The notes under the pieces were generated by a model. The model did not search any database. It saw nothing but the letters and a program-made list of their open reading frames with translations, and was not told the DNA's origin. From the NCBI GenBank assembly GCA_021396245.1, contig WNYE01000041.1, positions 124,001-188,000 on the forward strand: a stretch of 64,000 bases of DNA, in the 5' to 3' direction. The position numbers and the translations under genes are program-made. Source of the stretch: Sporothrix humicola (Eukaryota > Ascomycota > Sordariomycetes > Ophiostomatales > Ophiostomataceae). Shown in pieces: positions 1-10,900 of this stretch. Positions within the stretch are counted from its first letter, which is position 1. Every line of letters starts with the position of its first letter.

Positions 1-2
1 AC

Positions 3-833
3 GCGATTGAAGACGACGACGCCCCGCCCGGCAACGGATCGCGCAACTCGCCCAACGCACCTTTTGCACGCCGCATGAGCTTCGGCGCCCAGGCCATGCG
101 CAACCTCCGTGGCCCAGGCACCAGCCCTGGCGGCGCCTCCTCTAATGGTAGGCCGCGCTCCAACCTTGCAAGCACCGCTGCTACTGGCGCGACTGGCGGA
201 GTGAAGCAGTCGCAACAGCAGCAGAAACAAACCTCTGCCTCTGGTTCGGCCGTTCCGCCTCGTTCCTCTTCACCTCTCTCCCCATCTTCTCCTTCTTCTT
301 ATGTCTCTCCTCGCTCCCCAATCTCCATCCCAACACAACGCACCGCTACAGGCGGCACGCGGGGGACTTCCTTTTCCTTTTCATCGGCGGCGAACCAGGC
401 AAACTCCCATGCACCAGTACTCAGTCCGAGAACTGCTTCTGACAAAGTGTTTTACTCCGCTGCTCGTGCAGACCAAGGATACAACTGGCCTGAGCAGCTT
501 AGGTCTCGTGCCGAGAGCAGCGTGGCATCGGGTGCCCGGCCCTCGTTCTCCTTTGCCTCGGGAATGGGCAACTCGCCGCCGCGCGGCAGCGGCTTCGGTT
601 CCATGTCGGGCTTTGCCTCAGGTGGCAGCTCTGGCATTCCCGGCGGTGCCGGCGGAGGAGTCGGCAGCGGCGGCGGTGTAGGCATGCGTCACGATCGTGC
701 CAAGTCGGTGTCTGACATGCCTGCCCCTCCGCCGGCGCAGCAGCGCCCTGCTCCACAGCCTCGCCAGGCTCCCCGCCCCAAGCCGGATCACTTCCAGGAG
801 AGAATCCTCAAGGGCGACTTTTACATGGACTAA
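3..833 (+). CDS. 3' end of a Ser/Gly/Pro-rich protein, partial at left edge
   Basis: The reading frame is open to the left edge of the window, so only the last 276 or so residues are seen. The ATG at 75 lies inside this open frame, and the upstream codons (acidic, then an Asn/Ser/Pro stretch) read as normal coding sequence, so 75 is probably not the start. The visible part is low complexity: Ser/Pro runs around the middle and Gly-rich stretches at about 560-700. It ends in a more ordered basic/acidic tail, QERILKGDFYMD, before the TAA at 831. That short tail and the segment NWPEQLRSRAESS look constrained among the filler and may be docking motifs. I do not recognise the family. No domain, signal peptide or membrane segment is visible. 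Confidence 0.8.
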   Translation, partial: AIEDDDAPPGNGSRNSPNAPFARRMSFGAQAMRNLRGPGTSPGGASSNGRPRSNLASTAATGATGGVKQSQQQQKQTSASGSAVPPRSSSPLSPSSPSSYVSPRSPISIPTQRTATGGTRGTSFSFSSAANQANSHAPVLSPRTASDKVFYSAARADQGYNWPEQLRSRAESSVASGARPSFSFASGMGNSPPRGSGFGSMSGFASGGSSGIPGGAGGGVGSGGGVGMRHDRAKSVSDMPAPPPAQQRPAPQPRQAPRPKPDHFQERILKGDFYMD

Positions 834-2087
834 ACGACTCAACGAGGTGACAGAGTGACTCTCTCGCATCCTCTTATTTACGATACTTTGATATTTTACG
901 ACGACATCACAAACGAACGAGAAACTCATCCCCGACAAAGCGACAGCGCGGGGTATACGACTTGACAACTTGGCGACTACTTTTTTTATCATTTTTTATT
1001 ATTATTACACTTTCAAGTGTTGAATTCTGGGCTCGACTCAACTTGCAAGTTACGAGACGACGGATTATGTATGGCGTTATACTTGACAGGCGTTATTGCC
1101 ATGTTCAAACACATTCTTAGGGACATTCAAGAGCTTTGTGTAACTGGCACGGCGACAAGGATCATGGGACGCAACGAAACAAACGAAACAATGGGATATG
1201 TGTGGATCACACCATAGGATGATTTCATTTCGTTGCACGGCGTTATTTTTTATGGTTATGGTTATGTTTCTTTTCATTTTGTTGTTCTTTTTCATCTTCT
1301 TGTTATCATCATCTTTTCTTCACTTCTCCAACTGTCTCATTTTAAATCAACATCTTTGTCCTGGGCAATGCAGCCCAGGCATCAAAAATATGATTGCGAC
1401 TGTTTTTTTTCTTTCTTTTTTTCTTGTATCTTGTCTTTTCTGGCGGGACGTCTCGGATTGCCCAGCTTTTATACTTATTCTTGTTTGTTGACCTGTGCTT
1501 TCATTTGTTTTTATGTTCTTCTTCCTGGGCACGAGATTCCCGCCGTGTGTCAAACACCTGAATTTGCTACTCTCTGTCGTTTTGATCTACTGTCCTTTGG
1601 TGGTGTTTTTATCTGGACAGAAACACTGAATATGAAACTGAAAGGAAAGCGACAAAGAAAGACTTATACCGCATCTATTCTTCTTCTTCTTCTTTTATTT
1701 TCCCACCATTTCCCCTTTTCAAACTATGTATCGAATGGCGCACGCACCAAATTGGAACAAATAGGCTCGAGTGCGACTGGGATAAGGAAACCGGCCGGTA
1801 TTATTAGGATGATGTATGGTAACTACTTAAACACAACACTTTAATTGATTATAGCTTCATAATTGCATTTTTCTTTACCTATGGTTACACAGAGAGTGGA
1901 TGCACGAGATAATCAACAAGACATGAATGTTGGTGAGAAGACATATTATTGATAAGATATGGTCCCGTAAGGATCATAGATGTAAACACGCCAAAACAGA
2001 AGTAGACAATCCCAGGGTATTCCTTAAATCAAGAAACATAAAAATCAAAAATAGAAGAGCAAGCCACACCACGGCCTCAACCAAAAA
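834..2087. other. Convergent intergenic region, 3' UTRs
   Basis: The flanking genes converge here, so this holds two 3' untranslated regions. It contains T-rich and TTC-repeat stretches (about 1,230-1,340 and 1,675-1,710) typical of fungal 3' flanks. The short ORFs in it have no coding character. I see no RNA gene. Confidence 0.6.
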
Positions 2088-5000
2088 CTAAAACTGAAAC
2101 GCTTCGCCTCCACCGAACCATGGATCGGCCAGAATATAATTCAGACCATCGCTGAGGTTCAAATTATCGGCGCCTTCGGACAGGCCCACAAACGTCAGGT
2201 CCAGGGCATACTCAAAGTTGTCGCCCAGGTTGAGGTTGGGATACTGGGCCATGTAGTCGGCTGTCGATGGTGGCGGCGGCATAAGCGACGGTGCGTTTTG
2301 CTGCTGCTGCTGGGGGTCAGATGCCTGGCCGCTATTGCCGTTGTTGGCATTGCTGACATTGCTGCCACCGGCATTGTTGTTGTTGTTGCTGTTGGGTCCG
2401 TTGAGGCTACTATAGAATGGCGGCCAAGGCGGGATGGAGTTGAGAGCAGCAGCCGGTCCGGCGCCTTGTTGTTGCTGCTGATGCTGTGGCATGGCGGCGG
2501 CAGCAGCAGCTGAAGTGGCCGCGTTGGCAGCGTAGTCGTTGGCAGCAATCTCCGACAGCAGTTGCAGTGGCGTGTTGGCCGATGAGTACAGCCCGGCAGA
2601 GGGCTGCATCTGGGACTGGGGCTGTGGTGGTGGCAGAGGCTGCTGCGGCACTTGCGCGTTGCTGCTGCTGTTGTTGGCATTCGGCGTTGCGCCAGAGGTC
2701 ACCGATGGACTGGGCGTGGCCGCTGCCGATGATGTCGAGGATGCGCGAAGGTGGCTGTTGTTGCCATTGTTGCCTCCAGCATTGGTGTTTGTGTTGTTGT
2801 TGTTGTTGTTGTTGTTGTTGATAGTCGACAGGAAGGCTGACGAGGGCATGTAGGAAGATCCTCCGCCGGGAGTGTTGGCTGCAGCAGGCGAAGCAACATT
2901 GTCTTGCGGGTGCTGCTGTCCTTGAGCCTGCTTCTGAGACTGGGACTGGTCTGCAGCACCTGGTCTGCCCGACGCCTCTCCGTTCTCTTGCTGGCCAGCG
3001 GCGCCGCCTTCACGACCTTCAAAGGGATTGTGGGCCTGCTGCTTGAGGAACCAAGACCGAATCATAGCCAGGACAATCATAAATTTACCAGCGGGCCGTG
3101 ACCGATTGCCGGCGGCAGTGGCACGGAACTTGTCAAGCAAGGCATTGAGGTGCTGCTCGACCTTCATGTGCTCCTTGTTGATGACTTTGCCGAGCTCCGA
3201 GTTGGGCGACGACGCAAAGAGGTACAGCTTGATCATGACGACAGTAGCGTAGGCCACGCGTACAAAATTGAAGACGGGGATGCAGCGCAGCGACTGGATG
3301 TCCATGCCGAGGAAGGCGTCGAAGATGCCGTCAATAGCGAGCAGACAAGCCGTCAGGGCGCGGATGTGCGCCGGAGTCAGTGTGGCATCGCCGATGAGTG
3401 CTTCTTTGGTTGACTCGGCCGTGTACGGTGTCTTGAAATCGTCGTTGCCGTTCTCGGTCTGGAGTGCAATCTCGTGCATATAAAGACTCAGCACTTCGAA
3501 GCTCAGTCGTAGAGAGGCTGAAGCAATGTTAGCAAAGAGTAACATAAAAAATATACACATACGGGGTTTTCTCACGTTGTAGAAGATTCCGCGGAATGGT
3601 CGACTTGTAGCGATCCAGTTCGCGCTCAAAGCCTCGCAGGGCATACTGCGTTCTTGGGTCGGCAATGTTGATAACAGCGGTCGGGTCGTCCATGGAGAAC
3701 TGCTGTCCCACCTCTTCAGCCATGCGGTGTGTCCAGACGAGGTGGCACAGATACTTGTCAGACGGGGCGGCGTCGGGCGACGACTCGAGCACCTCGACGC
3801 ACTCTGTCATGAAGGACGTCCACCGGACAAGGTTGGGCCGGTGGAGGGCCATGGCCGTGTTGGACGTCATAAAGTAGCATGCCAGCCATGTCCGACGGCC
3901 CTCGATGCCGCAAGGGTCGGGCAAGGGGTACTTTTTGAATGGGTGGTCACGCCAGCCGCTGAATGGCCCGCCAGGACGGCCTCCAACGCCAGGGCGGAAC
4001 CCGCCACGAGCTAGACTCGAGCCGAAGCCGAGACCTGATCCAGGACCGCCCACGCCGTTACCAAAGCCAAGACCACCGCCACGTCCGCCTCCAGCTACTG
4101 CGGGTCCATTTCCTGGACGCCGCTTGCCCAGTCCAATATCAATGGCCATAACTGCCGCTGTGTGCACCAACTGGTAAAACTTGAGCTCCTCAAAATGCTC
4201 TGGTGGCCAGTACCAGATGACGGCCAGCTGTAGCGCTTGGACCAGCTCGAGACTCTTCTCGCCGACAATAAAGATCTTTTCTGCAAAGACCTGCATCATC
4301 TCCTTGACGATGGCGCGCTGGACATCAGACATTTCTGTGGTCGATGCAGCCATGATCGACAAGAACAAAACTGGCTTCGTCTTGCGAACATCGGCAGCTG
4401 TCGTGCCTGGCGGGAAGACAACAGCAGGCATATGCCGGGCCATTTGGTCGGTATATCGCTGGAACAGCTCCACAGCCTTGTCCATGGTCAGCAGTCCACG
4501 GTCGATAATGTCTGCATACTCGGTGCCAAACCGAGGCGTACTCCCCACGCCTCCGGCTGGACTGCGAGCCAAGCCATATGCAGGCGATGCCTGCTGCTGC
4601 GGTTGTGGCTGTCGTGGTTCTGGCACACTGTGACGTTGTGAAGGCTGAGAGTGTTGTGATGCATGGCTGTGGGGTCCATTGTGGCCGTGGCTGAGACCGT
4701 GACTGTGGTGTGCGTGGTAGCTCTGGTACGGGTTCTCGCGCATCGACGGCGACTCGTCGCTAGCAGTTGATCCTGCTCGCGATCCCGACCCGCCTCGTGA
4801 ACCCGGGCCACCACTACCGCCAGCGCCGACAACGCCAGTCGCCTCCCGGATCTCGGAGAACTTGCGCTTCTGGCCGGCCATCACCATAGGAGGTGGACCA
4901 TTGGAGAATGGGCTGCGTCCGACCGTGCTTGTCGAATATGGGCTGTGAGGTGGCGCCGGCCCCGATGTCATGCCGGGTACAGGCGGGAGATCGCGTCCAC

Positions 5001-5901
5001 TGGGACCACCGATTGTCGAGGTAGTTGATGTGCTTCGTGGTATAACCGGCGGGAGCTGGGGAGGATCTAGGTTGGGTGGCCATTCGCGCAAGATGCCGTT
5101 TCCACCGCTCGTGCTGAGCGACATTCGGCCAGCATTGCTGCTTCCACTGTCTTCCCGGCCTGGGCCTGCACCTCCGCTGCCAGTCCCTGCACCAGCACCA
5201 CCCGGACCCGTCTGCCTTGTCATTTGAAGACTGGCTGTTAGAGCGTCAATCTTCTTTTCGAGTTCGGCCACGCGGCTGTCTGTCTTCTTCTGTCGTCGAC
5301 GGGTCGGCTGCGTCACAATACACCGACGGCCGGCTTTTGCGCAGCGTCGGCACGGTGTGTCGGGCGGGGCGTTTGGGTCCATGTCGCAGCGGACCTTGAG
5401 GCCACGGCAGGCCTCACAGGCACGCGGTTTCTTGGCGTCGGCGCCATTGCTGCCGCCAGCACCGCCGCCTGCTCCAGCACTAGGACCAGTGTTTCCGCTT
5501 GCTCCTTGTTGCGTGCTACCTGTGCGAGAGGCTGCTGTATTTGAAGCACCAGAGCTTGCCTGTGCGCTACCAGCACCGGCACTGCGGCCGTTGTTGTTTG
5601 CCTGTGGCTCGCCCTCGTCACCGTCGTCGTCGTCGCCATCGTCGCCATCTTCTCCGTCGTCTGAGGGTGACGGGCTTTGTGAGTCGGTTGTTGCGGGAGA
5701 ATATCCCTCGGCCGGGTTCGAGGGGAGCTGTGATGCTGCTGCACCAGGCGCAGCGCCTAGCGCAGAGGATGCCATCGAAGACATGGGAGGGCGGATCGAG
5801 GAGGAGGATGCGGAATTGGATGAGGCTGTCGGCGGAGTTTTCGTTGTGACCGGCGCCCCCGGCCGGAGATTGGTTAGGGCGGAGCCGGTGCCGCCTACCA
5901 T
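2088..5901 (-). CDS. Zn(II)2Cys6 transcription factor, War1-like
   Basis: Predicted 1,251-aa nuclear transcription factor in two exons, 5901-3576 and 3517-2088. The 58-nt intron has a GTGAGA donor, a GCTAAC branch site and a TTCAG acceptor, and splicing keeps frame across a conserved stretch (SLRLSFEVLSLYMHEI). A binuclear zinc cluster lies at about residues 162-194, with Cys at 162, 165, 172, 184, 187 and 194 (C-x2-C-x6-C-x11-C-x2-C-x6-C). A basic linker and a short leucine coiled coil follow (about 203-227), suggesting dimeric DNA binding. The N-terminus is Ser/Ala-rich with an Asp/Glu run. The C-terminal third is a low-complexity Gln/Asn/Pro tail, a likely activation region, partly encoded by a (GTT)n microsatellite near 2,791-2,822. 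The spacing in the cluster and the fused coiled coil resemble War1-type weak-acid-response regulators; orthology is my inference and the regulon is unknown. Confidence 0.88.
2791..2822. repeat. (GTT)n trinucleotide microsatellite in coding DNA
   Basis: About nine to ten GTT units, read as AAC on the coding strand, encode a poly-Asn run in the tail of the Zn2Cys6 regulator. Related CAG/CAA-type runs lie nearby (about 2,300-2,500). Length variation here would change the protein without shifting frame. Confidence 0.85.
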
Positions 5902-7949
5902 GGGAGGAGAAGAGCGAAAAGAATAGGCCCAGGGAGGCGAGTCGTCTCAAAGGGCGTCGTGATATTAGGTTGCCGTTAATCAAAGCGAGTTGCCGTCGAA
6001 AGGCACGAGGAGTTCGTCGGCAAAAACGGATAAAGAGAAGGCCGCTCTTTCTCGCAGAGACGAGACCCAAACTAGAGCCCTGTCGCTACCAGAACAAAGT
6101 CGGGATCGGACGAGACCCAGCAAGGCGGTCGCTCGCGTGGCGGACGCAGGACTCCCCAAGATGCAAATTAAGATCAAATTGAGCTTGAGACGAAATAAAG
6201 GGGTCCAGCCACGAGCAAACGCCACTATGGAGATCGAGTGGCTATTGTCGTTCGTGCTTTACTGTGCGTCGTCCTCGGCGTCGTGCACTCCGTACGGAGC
6301 CTGTGTCGTCGTTGTGTTGTTTGAAGTTCAGTGTGGATTGGCGATATTTCGCGTAGTCTGAGTCTCCGTCATGCGATCGTGATGGGGTGGCTGTGCTGTT
6401 TTTTGGTGTTTGGCGGAGGTGGAAATCCCCGAAGTGCCGATTTGTTATTTTCTGCGGCTGCTTGTGGTGCGGATTGGGGGGTTAGGAAAGAGCGGAAGGT
6501 CAGACTCGCACTTGGACTCACACTGACCGGCTCTTTCCTCTGTCGTGTTGCGCTCTTTCTTTCTTTCGCTTGATGTGCTTGCCTCGCCTTCTCGCTTTCT
6601 CGCCCTCGCGCTTCAATCAACGGAAGGGCCTTTCGGGTGCCTGTGGGTGTGGCAGCAAACAGGAAAGAACGAACCTGGGAAAGAGCGAAAACCCTGCCTG
6701 GAGCCTAGGAAGACCCGGCCGCTGGGCCAGTGGAAAGTAGCACACCTCACCCACTTCACAAAGGACGGGACGGAAGACGAGGAGCACGCAGGACCCAGGA
6801 CTTTGACCCAAAAAGGGACTAGCCGCAACTGCTACAGCGCCCGACAGCGCACTAAAGTCACAGTGAACTGCCCAGTCTCGGGGTTTATTCCCTGGCGCTT
6901 TTGCTGTGTGGAGCTACAAAGGAGAAAATGGCAGTCACTGCCTGGCCCGAGCGGCAGTTTCCAGCAAGGCAGGTGTCGCTTGCAGGAAGGAGCGGACGGA
7001 GTACAATGAAACGGGAAGTTGCGGCCCAGTCTCCCACTTTCCCTGCTTTGTCACGGAATATTCCCCCAACAGAGAAGAGGATCTCACGCCAAACGGTTAT
7101 GCTTATGTTTGTGCTCAAGTGTAGAAAGTGCGAGGTATCACAGGCAGGAGGTACATGTGGAAAGTACCACTTTTGTACTCCATACATAAGGCTATCTGTT
7201 TCCGATCCACGATCATTCAAATTCACCAGGACAAAGGGTTATTTATAGGGCTTCAATATCTTCATTCGTATCGTCGAACCTCTACGGAGTACAGAGACGC
7301 CATTTCCACATATTCATGTCCAATCTGAGTTGTGTGCGCGACGCCGGGCTAATAAAACGAAAATCAAATATATAAATCACATCTTCAGCCACCCAAATGT
7401 GAACTCGTATCTGTCCATATAAACGCCATGCTGAAAAGCCGAAAAAAATGATGGGTGGACAAGTGTCCCAGTGCAGCTTGTTGTCCGCCCACCAGGCCGT
7501 CCCAACTCCATGCCGACCCCTTCCTCATCTTCTCGTAATATTAGATAGTAGTATACACATTGTAGGACAGTAGAAAATCAGATCTTTGTTCGCAGACAAA
7601 ATGACATAAGAGTACAAAATCAATCTGGAAACCAGCCGAAACTAACATGAACAATGGAAGAAAAATGATATCAAAAGAAAATAAAACTGGAAATGCAAAC
7701 AAGTGCAAACAAGTGCCGGGCCGCCCTGGGGTATCCCGGCAGAAAAAAATAGGGCAGGCCCGGCCATTCATGCACATACAAATATGTACATCGTACGCCA
7801 GTACACATTCACGCGCACATATATGTGGGGGTGCACTGGGTACGGTGCGTACAAAGTGGTGGCTGATATTCGTGCAACGCTCTTGAGTAATATCGGGCTT
7901 GTCAAAAGCGGGTTGTGTAGCTAGGGCGCAATGTCGAAGGCCAGTATCT
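5902..7949. other. Intergenic region: promoter of the Zn2Cys6 gene and 3' flank of the RhoGAP gene
   Basis: The gene on the left starts at 5901 and reads leftwards, so 5,902 to roughly 7,000 is its likely promoter and leader. The gene on the right ends at 7,950. Several copies of a CGGAGTA/TACTCCG motif occur, including a perfect 12-bp palindrome, CTCCGTACGGAG, at 6,288-6,299. The short ORFs here do not look coding. Confidence 0.55.
6288..6299. promoter_or_regulatory. CGG-palindrome CTCCGTACGGAG
   Basis: A perfect 12-bp inverted repeat with CCG...CGG half-sites, about 390 bp upstream of the Zn2Cys6 gene. Zn2Cys6 regulators bind inverted CGG triplets, so autoregulation is conceivable; spacing and factor are unproven. 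Confidence 0.35.
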
Positions 7950-10900
7950 CTAATACCGGTTGCCCGGTCCCGGCCGGTTTCTTGCTCCTTGCTGTTGGTT
8001 GAGGTTCATCGCAGGGCTGCTGGGGAGGATCGCACTCTCGCGCCGCGTGTTGCGCTCATACGCTGCCAGTCCGCCATTGCCACTGCCCTCATAGATCGGC
8101 CGGTCGTAGCCAGGGTTGCTGCGCACCGGATTGGACGCCGGAACTTGCATCGGGTCGTACCCTGCCGGTAGCACAAAGCCACTTTCGTACGCCGGCCGAA
8201 GAGTCACCTGGGAGTTGCCCTGTTGCTGGGACAGGTGCTGGGGCTCGTAGGTCGTCATACGCTGGGCTTGTTGTTGCGACGGCTTGGGGAGCGGGAAGCT
8301 TGGTGGCGGCTGCATCGGCGGCGGTGTCGGTGTCGAACGGGTCTGCATAGTCGCCCCGGCAGAGCTCATCAAGACAGGCGGCGGAGTCTGTGTGTTCCGT
8401 GCGGCGTTGCCACCGCTCTTGACAGCATCCAGAAGACGTTGTCTGTGAGGGGACTCGCCAGCATGCGACGTCGAGGGACGTTGAGGCAGCGGGTCAATAG
8501 TGGCGCCTGTCGACATGGACGACAAAGAAGGGCGACGGTTCTGGGGGTCATCAGAAACAGGCGAGGGCAGCTCATATTCCTCAGGCTCGATGCCGAAAAT
8601 GGCCTCGTAGTTTTGCAGCAGCAAAGCAAACACGGGCGCCGGAATGTTGAGTGTTGGTGAGAAGACAATGCCAACGTTGCGCACTGTCATCTTGTTGCGA
8701 TCGGAGTTGTTGATAATGCGGATCAAGAAGGCAATGAGGTATTTGAGAAGCGTGGCATTGGCCTGCGGGAGGTGAGTTGCCAGCTCAGCCAGAGCAGAAA
8801 GCTTCTCCTCCTGGTTGGCCATCTCCGTCACTGACAAGAACTGCATGTGCAGGTCTCGGGTCAGGATGGTCGTCGGCAGCTCGCGGAGGTACATCTTGAG
8901 CAGCGAGGCCACTGCATGAATGTCGTGGTAGGTCGAGTCCGTGAGCAAGTTAACGTCGCTCTCGTTGTTGAACCGCTCACGCAGTTGCTTGATCAGCACG
9001 TTCGAGCCACTGAGACGGAAAATACCCTCCTCATACACAGCGTTGCGGGCTTCCAGGTACTGAATACAGCGGTACACAACCGCAGGAAGGGGCACGTTGA
9101 CATTAACAGGCGAGTTGAAGCGCACTGCCTCAGCCAATGGTGCGCCAAAGACCTGACGGTTCGGTCCGCCACCGCCGCCGCCTGAGCTAGCACCTGCAGG
9201 ACCGCTAGAGCCACTATCGCCAAAGAGAGAATCAGACGGGCCGTCACTAGAAGTCCGCGTCTTGGCTCCAAAGCCGAAGAAACTCCGCTTTCTTGCCTTC
9301 TTCTCGTCGACGGTAGGAGGTGCCAAGCTTGCACCAAGCAGACCACGGCCACCCCAGCCGGATGAATCCGAAATAACCTGGGGATCACGCGGTGCTGAGA
9401 TCGTATAAGGAGACTGCGATGACATGGTCTGTGGCATATCCGGGTCATGCGAGTTGCGGCGCTGCCGGCTACTAGGAACACCATGCGGGATCTCACCCTG
9501 TTGCGTTGCCTCGTAACTGACGCCAATGAGGCCGTCTTTACCAAAGGACTGCTGCGGCTGGGGCTGCTGGGGGGATGATTGCTGCTTCTGCTGCTGCTTC
9601 TTGTTCTGGGTGAGCTTCTTCTTTGCTGCGGTTGAGCCGTTGGGACGTGTGGTATCGTTGGAGGACTGTGGACGGTCTGGATCAAGAGTACCGGGGACAC
9701 CAGAGATCGATGGCGCGTCGTCGTCGTCGTTTTCATCACGATAGTCGATCCAGCGGAGCAAAGAGTCGACCCACAGATCACGCTCATGATCGCTTTCGGC
9801 GCAAAGAACGTGCTTCGTGAGGGCAGTAGGGTCCTTCTTCTTCGGCTCCAAGATCAAGAAGGCGTGGCGGTACTGGTTGTCAAAATCGTCAGAGGCGTTG
9901 TTGTTGCCTCCGCCCCGAGCAGGCGACGAGTTGCTGTCGTTATGTTGAGACTGTTTGCCTATCTGTGCATTTTGCAGCTTGATGGTGCCCAAGTGAGCTC
10001 CACCAGGAGTCTCATAGTACTTGAGATGAGGGCCATCCAGAACAAAGAAACGAGCCTTCCAGCCGCCAAAGTTCTTGCCACGCTTCGTGAGGTAGCCGGT
10101 CTTGACCGGACGGTCGCCAAAGTTGATCTTGGCCTTGTTAGCCTGTGCCTCTTTCCGGACCTCGGCCGACGTTGAGCCCGTCTCGTCTGCGTTCGGAGGC
10201 AGCGTGTTGGTAGACAAGTAGCGGCAAAGATCCATCGCCGTGGGGTTATCCAACTGAGTGTTGAGAAGCTCATCCAAGTAAATGTTCAGTGCCTGGCGAC
10301 GAGCATCGAGCTTCGCTGGTGCATGTCCACTGAAGAGAGAACGATCGGGGGTTCTAGCCGTGAAAGCAGGGCACTGCTTCAGGCGCTGGTCAAGCTTAGC
10401 GAGAGACGCAGAGTCCTTCTCAACACGCCACAACTCTCCGCCGTCTGCGCGAGAGAAGACAGCCAGAGTGAAGACCGGGTCTTCCTCCAGCTGGGTAAGA
10501 GAGATAAGACTGGCCCGAGAGGGCTTCATACGAGATGAAGCCACCTTGATGTCGATGGAAGGAAGAGCATTCGGGGGCAGAAGAAGATCGGGAAACTCTT
10601 CGGTTACAAAGCCCTTGAAGATGCGAGTACGCTCAGTGGGGCTCTCGCGGCTGTTAACAGACTTGACCGACGGGCTGGACGGGGCACCTTGAGATGCCGT
10701 CTCACTCGATTTCTTAATGATATTAAGAGGTTTCGGGGACGACAGTGTCAAAGGCTCGCCAGGCGCGGGTGAAGGCGTCTGGAGGGGTGTGTTCGGCGGA
10801 AGAGGAATTGGTTGGCGAGGAGGACGGGGAGACAGCGGGGCTCCACCAGCCGAGGCAAAGTTACCACCCATTCTCGGGGACAGAGGAGGAGAGTGAAGAG

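Noticed and set aside
8993..9787. 264-codon minus-strand open frame in another phase
   Set aside because: Out-of-phase shadow inside the RhoGAP gene, rich in Ser/Arg with no domain.
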